A DNA stretch of 64,000 nucleotides from Acidobacteria bacterium 13_2_20CM_2_57_6 (GTDB lineage Bacteria > Acidobacteriota > Terriglobia > Acidiferrales > UBA7541), in the NCBI GenBank assembly GCA_001917435.1, contig MNEA01000122.1, positions 1-64,000 on the forward strand, written 5' to 3'. The translations under genes and the position numbers were made by a program. This document shows, one piece after another, positions 51,851 through 61,945 of this stretch (positions within the stretch are counted from its first letter, which is position 1; every line of letters starts with the position of its first letter). The notes under the pieces are model-generated. The model had not been told where the DNA came from and searched no databases. It saw only the letters and a list, made by a program, of their open reading frames with translations.

Positions 51851-52702
51851 TCATTTTCTCGCGCGCTCGGCTTCCATCTGTTCCCAGGCAGCTTCGGGCA
51901 ACAGAGACAGGTCGTTGAATTCTCCTGCGCCGCGCAACCATTGCGCGCCGTCAATCACGACGCATTCGCCGTTGATGTACTCCGCCATGTCGCTGATGAG
52001 AAATGCGGCCAGGTTCGCCAGCTCCGCATGTTTTCCGAAGCGTTTCATCGGATGCTTGTCCTTGGCGTGCTCTTCAAATTGCTTCGAGGGCATCAGCCGC
52101 GACCATGCGCCTTCCGTCGGAAATGGACCCGGTGCGATGGCGTTCAGACGGATGTGATACTTCGCCCATTCCACGGACAGCGAAGTGGTCAGCGCCAAAA
52201 CGCCAGCTTTGGCGCAAGCCGACGGCACGACAAATCCCGAGCCACAGTTGGCGGCTGCGTACGTCGTCACGATATTCAGCACATTGCCGCCGAGTTTTCG
52301 AGAAATCCAGCGTTTGCCAAAAACCTGCGTGCAGTGAAAGGAGCCGTTTAGTACGATGCCGACCACGGCGTTGAAAGCGTTGGGAGTCAGTTTTTCCGTG
52401 CGCGCCATGAAATTCCCGGCGGCGTTGTTGACCAGCGTATCGATTTCGCCGAATTGTTCCTCGGCCTTCGCTGCCGCGGTTTCCACAGCGCCGTAGTCGC
52501 GCACGTCGCAAGTCGTGTATGCGGCGGAGCCACCTATGCGGTGAATCTCTTCACACGTTTCCCGCAACGGATCTTCCCGCCGGCCGACGAGAAAGATCCG
52601 CGCGCCCAACTCCGCAAACCGCAATGCCATCGACTTGCCAAGTCCGGTTCCCCCGCCGGTGAGGAACACGGCGCGGCCCTTCAATAATTCCTTTTGAAAC
52701 AC
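51851..52702 (-). CDS. SDR family oxidoreductase (2,4-dienoyl-CoA reductase-like)
   Basis: GRAVFLTGGGTGLGKSMALRFAELGARIFLVGRR; LVNNAAGNFMARTEKL; GGNVLNIVTTYAAANCGSGFVVPSACAKAGVLALTTSLSVEWAKYHIRLNAIAPGPFPTEGA. Confidence 0.95.
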   Translation of the reverse strand: MFQKELLKGRAVFLTGGGTGLGKSMALRFAELGARIFLVGRREDPLRETCEEIHRIGGSAAYTTCDVRDYGAVETAAAKAEEQFGEIDTLVNNAAGNFMARTEKLTPNAFNAVVGIVLNGSFHCTQVFGKRWISRKLGGNVLNIVTTYAAANCGSGFVVPSACAKAGVLALTTSLSVEWAKYHIRLNAIAPGPFPTEGAWSRLMPSKQFEEHAKDKHPMKRFGKHAELANLAAFLISDMAEYINGECVVIDGAQWLRGAGEFNDLSLLPEAAWEQMEAERARK

Positions 52703-52834
52703 TTATCACCGCCTTATTTAGAAATGATCGACCGCGCGTGGACCACTTGAGCGCGATTCTATTCTATTCGCGAGAATAAGGATGATTTATTCGACAGCCG
52801 CCTGGCCCGGGGGACAGAAAGCATGCCAACAACC

Positions 52835-53716
52835 TCAGGGATGCATTTGCGCGGGAATGGGCCGGCCCATGGCTTTTGCGTACTCGGCGGCGTAGAGCGG
52901 GCTTTCCGGAAATTCCTCGCTCAATTCGCGCAAAAGTCTCTGCGCCAAATCATCTTGTTTTTGCCGGCGCGCGGCCAGCGCCAGGAGAATTTTTGCAAAC
53001 GGCTTCAGGTACCGTCCGCTTTCAATGGTCTTTCCAAGTTGCTCCATGCCGAGCTTCTTGTCGCCATGAATTCCGCCGAATCGCAGGAGGAAGCGCGTGC
53101 CGCCGGAGAGGCTTCCAATAATGTAATTGGCCGCCCCCAGCGCGACATACGCGTCATTGGCGTCCGGCTGCTCCGCCAGCAATCGCTTGGCTTGTTCATT
53201 GGCTTCCTTGAGCCGCTTCAACGCTTCGATATGCTCCTTCTTGAGAATCATATCGGCGTCCGATTCCATTCCAGACGACAAGGCCAGAGCGAAGAGCGCT
53301 TCCGGGTCGCGTTCATCTTTTTCGAGGCGCCGGCGCGCGAGCGTTCGAGCGAGCCGGATGGCTTCCTGAAAACTCTTCATGCGCGCGGCGTCGGGTTTCC
53401 CCTCAATGCCGTGCAGGAATCTTTTTTCATTCAAGAAAAAATCGCTGGAGAGAACATCCTGGCGATAAAACTCCTCAAAGAGGTAGCTGGCGGCCACAGC
53501 AACTTCGCCGAATGGCTCGTCCGGATGCTGCGTTTCCCAGCTGGAAAACTTTTCGCGAGCTTCTGTGAAGTTCTGAATGTACAAGGAGCGAAACCCCGAA
53601 GCGAGTTCAGGCACGTTGGTGAATGCTGGGGTGGCACCGTCGGTCTCCGCTCGAGCGTTGCAGACGGCCGCTGAAAACAGCAGCATGAACGCCACGCAAT
53701 GGCTTCGCCCGCGCAT
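52835..53716 (-). CDS. Exported TPR-like hypothetical protein
   Basis: Signal peptide; helical-repeat-like FTEAREKFSSWETQHPDEPFGEVAVAASYLFEEFY; ANEQAKRLLAEQPDANDAYVALGAANYIIGSL. Confidence 0.75.
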   Translation of the reverse strand: MRGRSHCVAFMLLFSAAVCNARAETDGATPAFTNVPELASGFRSLYIQNFTEAREKFSSWETQHPDEPFGEVAVAASYLFEEFYRQDVLSSDFFLNEKRFLHGIEGKPDAARMKSFQEAIRLARTLARRRLEKDERDPEALFALALSSGMESDADMILKKEHIEALKRLKEANEQAKRLLAEQPDANDAYVALGAANYIIGSLSGGTRFLLRFGGIHGDKKLGMEQLGKTIESGRYLKPFAKILLALAARRQKQDDLAQRLLRELSEEFPESPLYAAEYAKAMGRPIPAQMHP

Positions 53717-53730
53717 TTATGTCCCGCTCT

Positions 53731-54327
53731 TCAGAACAGCCCAGGCAAGAAACGCGGCTTGCCGGTCATTGCCGCGCGATAGTCAGGATTGGCGGAGAGC
53801 ACGCGCTCTTCCGTGGAGAGCCGCTGCGCCAGGACTCCAATGTGCGCGAACGCTCCTGCTGCCGCGGTGATCCAGGCCGTGTGAATCAGCGGAAGAGCGA
53901 GCATCTCCGCAAAGACCGCCGCATAGTTAGGATGGCGAACGTAGCGAAAGGGTCCGGAGGTCACCACGCCCAGGCGCGTCGAATCCACCACCTGAACGTT
54001 CCAGTGTTCCCCGAGCGAGCGTATGACCCACCAACGCACCGCGTTTGCCGCTAGAAAGAGGCTAAACATTGGCGCAGCCAGCCACAAAATAAAGGGACGC
54101 CGCAGAACAACGACTTCCAGTGCTGCGCCAAGCAGGACCGCTGTATGCAGCAGCACCATCCAGCGGAATTTTGGCTCATCGATTTTCGCCGCGCCCCGTG
54201 CGGCCATTTCCTTCTGATGCCGCTTGGAGATGCGCAGTTCGACCAGCCGGAGCAACGCCACGGCAAGAAGCAGCCCGAGAAAGGCAGCCGTAGTACGGTC
54301 GCGCAGCAAATTAATGCTCAGGTCCAT
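53731..54327 (-). CDS. Isoprenylcysteine carboxyl methyltransferase (ICMT)-family protein
   Basis: VRWWVIRSLGEHWNVQVVDSTRLGVVTSGPFRYVRHPNYAAVFAEMLALPLIHTAW; polytopic. Confidence 0.9.
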   Translation of the reverse strand: MDLSINLLRDRTTAAFLGLLLAVALLRLVELRISKRHQKEMAARGAAKIDEPKFRWMVLLHTAVLLGAALEVVVLRRPFILWLAAPMFSLFLAANAVRWWVIRSLGEHWNVQVVDSTRLGVVTSGPFRYVRHPNYAAVFAEMLALPLIHTAWITAAAGAFAHIGVLAQRLSTEERVLSANPDYRAAMTGKPRFLPGLF

Positions 54328-55430
54328 TGCAATAGCAAAAATTCGGCGCTGAATCCCGGTCCAAAGGCCGCCGCCACGGCATACTCACCGGCGTGGAGCG
54401 GTCTTTTCTCGAGCCACTCCTGCAGGATGAAAAGGATCGTCGCGCTGGACAGATTTCCGACGTTTCCAAGAATGTCCCAGGAAGGCTGCGTGTCGCACTT
54501 GCACAAGCCGAGCTCCGTCTCGATGTTTCCGAGCAGCCGCGCTCCGCCGGGATGCAGGATCCAGCCCTTGATCTCCTCGCGCTTCCGGCCGTTGCGATCC
54601 AGGAAGCCCTGCACCAGCCCGCCAATTTTTCCGCCGATCATTTCGGGGACATCTTTTGCCAGCAGGATGTGGAATCCGGAATCGCGCAGATCAAATCCCA
54701 TCGCGCCCAGCGAATCAGGAAACGTGTAGGTTTCCGTTTCCAGAATCTTCGGTCCCTGCATCTGTTTTCCGCTGACGACCACAGCCGCGGCACCGTCGCC
54801 GAAAAGGATCGAAGAAATCAGGTTCGCTTGCGAAATGTCCTTGCGCTGAAAAGTGAGCGAGGGTAGCTCCACCGCGATGATCAGGACGTTTCCCCCCGGT
54901 TCGGCCTTCAAGAAATCCGCCGCTCGGCCCAGCGCCATGGCGCCCGCCGCGCAGCCTAGTTCCGTGAACGGCATGCGGCGCACATTCGAGCGGAACCCCA
55001 TCAGGTTGATAAGGTGGGCGTCCAGCGACGGAATCATGAAGCCCGTGCAAGACACCGTGATGATCATATCGATCTGATTGGGCTTCAAGCCGGCGCGCTC
55101 CAGGCATTTTTCCGCCGCCTCCCGGCCGAGCTTCACCGCGTGCTCGATGTACTCGTTGTTGGTTTGCGAGAGCGGCCGCGGCTCGATGGTGTAGTCGAGC
55201 GGGAAAATAGCATGGCGCGTATGGACCTGCGCGTTGTCCACAATGCTCATCATCGCTTCGAGGCGGCGCTCCGGGATGTCAAAGACGCGCCCCATGTATA
55301 CCTTTACGTCCTCGCGGGTGATGGTGTAGGGCGGCAAGGCGGTGGCCGTCGCAGCGATGGTGGGATACGAGGATGCGGCAGCTTCTGTGGATCGATTGCT
55401 CGGGGATTCCATCAGTCTCCTTGGGCACAA
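54318..55430 (-). CDS. Type III polyketide synthase (chalcone/stilbene synthase family)
   Basis: IITVSCTGFMIPSLDAHLINLMGFRSNVRRMPFTELGCAAGAMALGRAADFL; LFGDGAAAVVVSG; GWILHPGGARLL; WDILGNVGNLSSATILFIL (Cys-His-Asn triad present). Confidence 0.96.
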   Translation of the reverse strand: MCPRRLMESPSNRSTEAAASSYPTIAATATALPPYTITREDVKVYMGRVFDIPERRLEAMMSIVDNAQVHTRHAIFPLDYTIEPRPLSQTNNEYIEHAVKLGREAAEKCLERAGLKPNQIDMIITVSCTGFMIPSLDAHLINLMGFRSNVRRMPFTELGCAAGAMALGRAADFLKAEPGGNVLIIAVELPSLTFQRKDISQANLISSILFGDGAAAVVVSGKQMQGPKILETETYTFPDSLGAMGFDLRDSGFHILLAKDVPEMIGGKIGGLVQGFLDRNGRKREEIKGWILHPGGARLLGNIETELGLCKCDTQPSWDILGNVGNLSSATILFILQEWLEKRPLHAGEYAVAAAFGPGFSAEFLLLQWT

Positions 55431-55761
55431 CGTTGCGCCCGCAGTCCCCCGGCCGCATCAGCCTATGCGGATGCAAGGTTTTCAAACTGGGCTGCGTTCG
55501 AGCCACTGACTTTACATCAAATCGTAGCTCGGAGCGAACTAGTTTGAATATGGCGAACGAAGGGGTTACCGGGAGAAAGGAAACCGTGATCGGAAACCTG
55601 CGCGAAGTCGCTTAGCGCCCTCGCACTCGGTCGCGCCTGCATATCCGTTGTTCCCGACCACGGCTTCATCATGACCTGCGCACCCAGGAATTTATTCCCG
55701 TAGCCCGACGATGAAAATCATTGCCGGAGCATGCTAGATTCTCTGGCTGGAGAGGTGCCTC

Positions 55762-56856
55762 ATGCCGGGAAATGCGTTTCGTTCGTTTGCGCTGGCAGCG
55801 GCGGTCCATCTTTTGTTAAGCCTGCCAACGCACGGCCAGGTCGCCAAGTGGCCTGGAACAACTGAAGGCGATTTTACCGTCAAGGATTTCAAGTTCCAGT
55901 CGGGCGAAACGCTGCCGGAGATGCGCTTGCATTACACCACGCTCGGCAACGCTGTGCGCGACGCGCAGGGCCGCGTCACCAACGCCGTTCTGATTCTGCA
56001 CGGTACCGGCGGAACCGGCCATCAATTCCTCACGCCGATTTTTGCCGGCGAATTATTTGGACCGGGACAGCTTCTAGACGCGACCCGCTACTTCATCATT
56101 CTTCCCGACGGTATCGGTCACGGGAAATCCTCGAAGCCGAGCGACGGCCTGCACGCTCATTTTCCGCAATATGACTATGACGACATGGTCGCCGCGCACC
56201 ACCAGCTTCTCCGCGAGGGCCTCGGCGTCAATCACTTGCGCCTCATCCTCGGCACTTCCATGGGCTGCATGCATTCCTTTGTGTGGGGAGAAACCTATCC
56301 CGATTTTATGGACGCGTTCATGCCGCTGGCTTGCCAGCCGGTGCAGATTGCGGGACGCAATCGCATCTGGCGCAAAATGGTGATGGACGCGATTCGCAAC
56401 GATCCGGAATGGAAAGGCGGGGAATACTCGGCGGAGCCGCAACAAGCGCTGCGCACAGCGCTCGACCTTCTGCTGATTGCCGGCAGCGCTCCCCTCTACC
56501 TGCAGAAGACTTTGCCCACGCGCGACGCCGCGGACAAATATCTGGACGACTATTTCAAGGCGCGCATGGCGGGCTTGGACGCGAATGATCTCATGTATGC
56601 AGTAAACGCCTCGCGGAACTACGATCCCTCGCCGAACCTCGAGAGAATCACCGCGCCGGTCATGTTCATCAATTCCGCCGACGATTTCATCAATCCGCCG
56701 GAGCTGGACATAGCGGCAACCGAAATTAAAAGAGTCAAGAACGCGCGCTTTGTGTTGATCCCCGTCAGCGACGAAACGCGTGGTCACGGCACGCATACTC
56801 GCGCTGTCGTTTGGAAGCAGCACTTGGCGGAGCTGCTCGAAAAATCAGCGTATTGA
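55762..56856 (+). CDS. Alpha/beta-fold hydrolase, homoserine O-acetyltransferase (MetX)-like
   Basis: MRLHYTTLGNAVRDAQGRVTNAVLILHGTGGTGHQFL; LRLILGTSMGCMHSFVWGETYPDFMDAFMPLACQP; signal peptide. Confidence 0.9.
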   Translation: MPGNAFRSFALAAAVHLLLSLPTHGQVAKWPGTTEGDFTVKDFKFQSGETLPEMRLHYTTLGNAVRDAQGRVTNAVLILHGTGGTGHQFLTPIFAGELFGPGQLLDATRYFIILPDGIGHGKSSKPSDGLHAHFPQYDYDDMVAAHHQLLREGLGVNHLRLILGTSMGCMHSFVWGETYPDFMDAFMPLACQPVQIAGRNRIWRKMVMDAIRNDPEWKGGEYSAEPQQALRTALDLLLIAGSAPLYLQKTLPTRDAADKYLDDYFKARMAGLDANDLMYAVNASRNYDPSPNLERITAPVMFINSADDFINPPELDIAATEIKRVKNARFVLIPVSDETRGHGTHTRAVVWKQHLAELLEKSAY

Positions 56857-56869
56857 GAAAACTGCGCAG

Positions 56870-58705
56870 TCAGCTTGTGGTGGCCTGGCTGGCGCGGATT
56901 TCCTGCCAGCGGCGCGGCCGCTTGTTGGCTTGCAAAACTTTCTTGCGCAGACGGATGGACTTCGGCGTGATTTCCACGAACTCGTCGTCGGCAATAAACT
57001 CGATCGCTTGCTCGAGGCTCAATTCGCGGTGCGGAATCAAACGGATGGCCTCGTCCGCGCTGGACGAACGCATGTTGGTTTGCTTCTTTTCTTTCGTCAC
57101 GTTGACGTCCATGTCCTGCTCGCGCGAGTTTTCGCCCACGATCATACCTTCATAGACTTCAATCGCCGGCCCGACGAACAGCTCGCCGCGTTCCTGAATG
57201 TTCCACAGTGCAAATGCGGTCGATGGTCCGCCACGGTCCGCCACCAGTGCGCCCGTGGGACGCAGCGCCATCTCTCCGCCGTATTCCATCCAGCCCTCAA
57301 AAATGGAATGAATGAGCGCCGTGCCGCGCGTGTCCGTGAGCAACTGACTGCGCAGTCCGATCAATCCGCGTGATGGGATTTTGAAGTCCATGCGCACACG
57401 GCCCGAGCCATGATTGCTCATCTTGAGCATCTCGCCGCGCCGGCTGCCGATGGTTTCCATGATGATGCCGATAAAATTCTCGGGCACGTCGATCACCAAC
57501 CGTTCGAGCGGCTCGAGTTTCTTGCCGTTCTCCGTGCGCACGACGATCTCAGGTTTGCCCACCATCAGCTCAAAGCCTTCGCGCCGCATGGTTTCGATCA
57601 GAATCGCGAGCTGCAATTCGCCGCGCCCCAGCACGCGGAAGGATTCCGGCGTGTCCGTGTCTTCCACCCGGATGGACACGTTCGTCAAAAGCTCCTTTTG
57701 CAAGCGGTCGCGGAGGTCGCGCGAAGTCAGAAACGTCCCCTCTTTTCCGGAAAGTGGACTGCTGTTCACGGTGAAAATCATCGCCAGCGTGGGCTCGTCG
57801 ATCAGCAGTGGCTCCAGCGGCATGGGGTTCGCCAGATCCGTGATGCTTTCTCCGATGTTGATGCCCTCAACGCCTGCAATCGCCACCAGGTCGCCCGCGG
57901 GAACGGCTTGCGCTTCATCCCGCTCCAGGCCGCGGAAGGTATACAGCTTGGTGATGCGCGTCGGCGTCAGCTTGCCATCCAGCTTGCTGATACCTACGTC
58001 CGCGCCGCGCTTCAGCGTGCCGTTGAACACACGCCCGATCGCAATTCTTCCCAGGAATTCGCTGTAATCCAGGTTCATGACCTGAATTTGCAAGACGCCT
58101 TCGGGATCGCCCGGAGGTGCGGGAATGTGTTTTACGATGGCCTCGAAAAGCGGCAATAAATCCTTTGAGCCGTCGCCCGGCGTCCGGTGGGCCACGCCGT
58201 CGCGCGCGTTCGTATAAATGACGGGAAAATCGAGTTGATCTTCGGTCGCGTCCAGATCGATGAAGAGATCATAGATTTCGTCCAGGACTTCCTTGGCCCG
58301 AGCATCGGCCCGGTCAATCTTGTTGAGCACAATGACCGGAGGCAACTTCGCCGCCAGGGCCTTTTGCAAAACGTAGCGCGTCTGCGGCAGCGGCCCTTCG
58401 CTCGCGTCCACCAGCACTACGACGCCGTCCACCATGCGCAATGCGCGCTCCACTTCGCCGCCAAAGTCGCTATGCCCGGGAGTGTCCACGATATTGATTT
58501 TCGTGTCATGAAAAAAAAGTGCAGTATTTTTCGCGAGAATAGTGATGCCGCGCTCGCGTTCCAAGTCGTTCGAATCCATCACGCGCTCGATGACGGCTTC
58601 GTTGGCACGAAAAATTCCGCTCTGCTTGAGCATGGCATCAACGAGCGTAGTCTTGCCGTGGTCCACGTGCGCGATGATGGCGATGTTACGAATCTTTTCA
58701 CTCAT
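56870..58705 (-). CDS. typA: Translational GTPase TypA/BipA
   Basis: [94 protein letters not shown]. Confidence 0.98.
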   Translation of the reverse strand: MSEKIRNIAIIAHVDHGKTTLVDAMLKQSGIFRANEAVIERVMDSNDLERERGITILAKNTALFFHDTKINIVDTPGHSDFGGEVERALRMVDGVVVLVDASEGPLPQTRYVLQKALAAKLPPVIVLNKIDRADARAKEVLDEIYDLFIDLDATEDQLDFPVIYTNARDGVAHRTPGDGSKDLLPLFEAIVKHIPAPPGDPEGVLQIQVMNLDYSEFLGRIAIGRVFNGTLKRGADVGISKLDGKLTPTRITKLYTFRGLERDEAQAVPAGDLVAIAGVEGINIGESITDLANPMPLEPLLIDEPTLAMIFTVNSSPLSGKEGTFLTSRDLRDRLQKELLTNVSIRVEDTDTPESFRVLGRGELQLAILIETMRREGFELMVGKPEIVVRTENGKKLEPLERLVIDVPENFIGIIMETIGSRRGEMLKMSNHGSGRVRMDFKIPSRGLIGLRSQLLTDTRGTALIHSIFEGWMEYGGEMALRPTGALVADRGGPSTAFALWNIQERGELFVGPAIEVYEGMIVGENSREQDMDVNVTKEKKQTNMRSSSADEAIRLIPHRELSLEQAIEFIADDEFVEITPKSIRLRKKVLQANKRPRRWQEIRASQATTS

Positions 58706-58765
58706 AATTCCTGCTTGTCGTGGCTCCGGCTGACCTGGGGCAAACTCCTCTAAGAGACAAAAATA

Positions 58766-58829
58766 GCTGCTGAAACAACCAGCAGCCTTTTTGAATGTAC
58801 CCTTTATGTAGGTTGACCGCCCGGCGGTC
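58766..58829 (-). promoter_or_regulatory. typA leader: terminator-like hairpin plus a perfect palindrome
   Basis: GCTGCTG-AAACAAC-CAGCAGC flanked by T/A tracts on both sides (58766-58786); GACCGCC-C-GGCGGTC at 58815-58829. Confidence 0.5.
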
Positions 58830-58994
58830 ACACATCCTTAGGTGCGGTGCAGCGATCTACAGTTTATCAGATGTAATCCCCTCCGGCCAAGCCGGAAGAG
58901 GCAAGAACAGAGGCGTTAGCTCAGTAGTTCACCCTAACCACATTCAAGTGTTTACCTGATTGTTTCCGAAGTGGGAATGTAAAAGATACCATCT

Positions 58995-59243
58995 ATGCTG
59001 GACGACTGGCTCGGGGAACTCGCGTTTGTCCATTACTGGCGGGTACTTGAAGAGCACGGCTGTGGCGTGATGAAGGCGCCAGAGTTTACGCATTTAAGTC
59101 TCGCAGAGCGCCAGGCCTGGGTAGAGGCCGCGAAAGCGATTCAGGAACAAGCCCGCGGGAGTTCCTGGCTGGCACGTTCGTTGGACGCCCCACCGGGCCC
59201 CGGAGACGGTTTCTCCCATCCTAATCAACACGCAGGGCGATGA
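58995..59243 (+). CDS. Small hypothetical protein
   Basis: 82-aa ORF MLDDWLGELAFVHYWRVLEEHGCGVMKAPEFTHLSLAERQAWVEAAKAIQEQ in a gap otherwise without CDS; convergent 23-bp overlap with the next gene. Confidence 0.45.
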   Translation: MLDDWLGELAFVHYWRVLEEHGCGVMKAPEFTHLSLAERQAWVEAAKAIQEQARGSSWLARSLDAPPGPGDGFSHPNQHAGR

Positions 59244-61887
59244 TGGGGTCCACCCGCGACGCGCGGCGCGCCGGAACGTAGCAGGCTACCAGCGCCGCCA
59301 AGCCGAGAACGACTGCAACTCCTAGATACGTCAGCGGATCCGTCGGTGCCACTTCAAAGAGCAGTTGCTGCAAGAGCCGCGTCAGCCACAGCGCTCCGAA
59401 CAAGCCAAGAACCACGCCAACAAACGCTAGAGCCAAGCCCTGCTGCAGAATCATTTGCAGGATTTCTCCCGGTCGAGCGCCGATGGCCATGCGTACCCCA
59501 ATCTCATGCCGGCGCTGGCCAACAGCCAATGCCATCACGCCGCTGATGCCCGTTGCCGCGATCGCCAATGCCAGCAAGGCGAACAACCCTAGCAAGTTGG
59601 CAGTCAACCGCGGCGCGGCCACGGATTCCGCGCGCACCTGCTCGAGCGATTGCACTCGCGCGGCCGGCTGATTCGGATCGATGGCATAGAGCAATTCGAT
59701 GATGCTGCGCGCAATGCTCATGGGCTCCGCGGCCGTTTTGACTACCAGGATGCCGTCCAGCAGCGGGCTTTGCGCCAGCGGCACATAAATTTCGTCGGGC
59801 ACGTCCTTGTCCAGCCCGTACTGCTTAATGTCGCCCACAATCCCCGTGATCTGAACCCAGCTTTTCCCGCCGTCCACCGTGAAGCGTTTTCCGACCGGAT
59901 TCTGTGCGCCCCAGAAGTGGTGCGCGGCCGTCCGGTTCACTACCGCCACGGCCGGCGTGTTTGGCCGGTCGGCGCGAGTAAATACCCGGCCATCGAGAAC
60001 AGGAACGTGCAACGTCTCAAAATAGCGGGGACTTACCACCCGAAAATCTGCCACCGGAAGCGCTTGCCCGGGAGTTGGCGACTGCCCTTCGATCTGGAAA
60101 TCGTTGGTCATTCGCATGTTGCCGCTGAGGGGAATCATCATGGAGACGGCTGCGGATTTCACCCCGCTCTGCGCCTGGATCCTGTCGAGCAGCGTCTCGA
60201 AAAAGGCCAGCTGCTTTTCGTTAGAGCCGTATTTGGTGAAGTCTAGGCCGATTTGCATCGTCAACACGTTTTCCGGCTGGAAGCCCGGGTTCACATGCTG
60301 CAGCTTTGCGAAGCTGCGCAGCATCAACCCTGCGCCAATCAAGAGGAGGAATGACACGGCCACTTGCGCCACGATCAGCAAGCTTCTCATCCGGTGCCTG
60401 CCGCGCCCGATCGTGGATTGCACGCCGCCCTCTTTCAGGCCACCCACAACCGTCTCGCGCGCCGCCAGGGCCGGGGCCGTTCCAGACAGCATGCTGGTCA
60501 GAAGCGCAACGCCAAGCGTGAAAAGCAATACCGTGGCGTCTAGATGAATCTCTCTAGCTCGTGGCGTGAATCGCGCCGCGAAAGCCACGAGTAGGCTCAG
60601 CGTTCCCCAAGAGAACAAAAGCCCCAAGCCGCCCCCAATTAGCGCCAGCAGCGAACTCTCCGTCAGCAATTGACGGAACATCCGCACGCGTCCCGCACCC
60701 AGCGCCGCGCGGACGGCCAGCTCGCGTTCCCGCCGCACCATGCGCGAGAGGTTCAGGTTTGCAACGTTGGCGCACGCGATCAACAGAACAAAACCAGCCG
60801 CCCCAAGAAGCACCAGCATCGTCGGTCGGGCGTTGTGCGTCAGTTCTTCCTCCAGCGAGGATGTAGCCAGGGAGTAATCAACAGATGGCGGATAGTCGTT
60901 CGGATAAGCTTTCTGCAGGTTAGCTGCGACGCCATTCAAATCGGCACGCGCCTGGTTCACGCTGATTCCCGGCTTCCTGCGGGCAAACGCTTGCATCATG
61001 CGGGCCTGCCGGTTGGCAATGAACGCGGGGCGCGATCGGAACGGGCACGCCGTCGTCGGCATGTACACGTCATTTTCGTCCGGATATTGCGGCACCGGCG
61101 GCAATATTCCGACGACTTTATGGGGCTTGTCGTTCATGGTGAACGCCTTGTTCACCACCGTCGGGTCGCCGCCGAAGCTCCTGATCCAGTATTCATAACT
61201 GAGCATCAGCACGGCAGGCGCGCCCGGCTGTTCATCCTCCGGACGAAAGGTGCGGCCAAAGAGCGGCTTCACGCCGAACACGTCAAAGTAGTTCCAAGAA
61301 ACAACTCCCGTTTCCACGCGTTCCGGCTCGCTGCGTCCCAGGAGAATGAAATTCATGTTGTGGTATTCGACGAGGCCATCCAGGGAATGGCTCTGCGCGC
61401 GGTAATCATTGATCTCCGTCACCGAGAAGGGCTGATTCAACAATCCCGCGCGCGGCGCTTGCTGTTGTAGCGTCACCAGTCGCTCGCCATGTTCGTACGG
61501 CAGCGGTTTCAGCAGCACCGCATGCACAACGCTGAAGATCGCTGAATTCGCCCCGATTCCCAGGCCCAGGGTGAGGATCGCCGCAAGCGTGAATCCCGGG
61601 CTCTTGCGCATCATTCGCAGCGCAAACCCCGCGTCCTGGTGGAACATCGCCAGGTGCTCGCCCGGTGCCGTCCGGAAAATTCCCACAATCGTTTCCCACC
61701 ACAGCCGCAGGACACCGGTGGTTCCGTTGCGCCGCCCTGCTTCCTTGTGTTGTTCCTGGAAAACGGTTTCCATTTCCGGGCCGAAGTCGCTCCGGAAATC
61801 GAAGGGGAGAAGCCGAAGGAGTGCCCGATAAATTCGCGCCGCTCTGGAATCAGCCGCTGCCATGGTGTCCTCCCGCGGCGCCACCAC
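59221..61887 (-). CDS. ADOP-type (Acidobacterial duplicated orphan permease) MacB/FtsX ABC permease
   Basis: QDAGFALRMMRKSPGFTLAAILTLGLGIGANSAIFSVVHAVLLKPLPY; two FtsX halves, second VMALAVGQRRHEIGVRMAIGARPGEILQMILQQGL; N-terminal extension RIYRALLRLLPFDFRSDFGPEMETVFQEQ. Confidence 0.95.
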   Translation of the reverse strand: MVAPREDTMAAADSRAARIYRALLRLLPFDFRSDFGPEMETVFQEQHKEAGRRNGTTGVLRLWWETIVGIFRTAPGEHLAMFHQDAGFALRMMRKSPGFTLAAILTLGLGIGANSAIFSVVHAVLLKPLPYEHGERLVTLQQQAPRAGLLNQPFSVTEINDYRAQSHSLDGLVEYHNMNFILLGRSEPERVETGVVSWNYFDVFGVKPLFGRTFRPEDEQPGAPAVLMLSYEYWIRSFGGDPTVVNKAFTMNDKPHKVVGILPPVPQYPDENDVYMPTTACPFRSRPAFIANRQARMMQAFARRKPGISVNQARADLNGVAANLQKAYPNDYPPSVDYSLATSSLEEELTHNARPTMLVLLGAAGFVLLIACANVANLNLSRMVRRERELAVRAALGAGRVRMFRQLLTESSLLALIGGGLGLLFSWGTLSLLVAFAARFTPRAREIHLDATVLLFTLGVALLTSMLSGTAPALAARETVVGGLKEGGVQSTIGRGRHRMRSLLIVAQVAVSFLLLIGAGLMLRSFAKLQHVNPGFQPENVLTMQIGLDFTKYGSNEKQLAFFETLLDRIQAQSGVKSAAVSMMIPLSGNMRMTNDFQIEGQSPTPGQALPVADFRVVSPRYFETLHVPVLDGRVFTRADRPNTPAVAVVNRTAAHHFWGAQNPVGKRFTVDGGKSWVQITGIVGDIKQYGLDKDVPDEIYVPLAQSPLLDGILVVKTAAEPMSIARSIIELLYAIDPNQPAARVQSLEQVRAESVAAPRLTANLLGLFALLALAIAATGISGVMALAVGQRRHEIGVRMAIGARPGEILQMILQQGLALAFVGVVLGLFGALWLTRLLQQLLFEVAPTDPLTYLGVAVVLGLAALVACYVPARRASRVDPIIALRVD

Positions 61888-61945
61888 AGCACCGCTCTCG
61901 GACCTCTCGCTGTTTCTAAATCCGCCCGTCCGATTCCGGATTTTC

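Noticed and set aside
58911-58990. tRNA-like start GGCGTTAGCTCAGTAGTTC
   Set aside because: Resembles an acceptor/D-arm start, but no matching D-stem partner, anticodon arm, T-arm or 3' acceptor could be folded; likely coincidence or a remnant at most.
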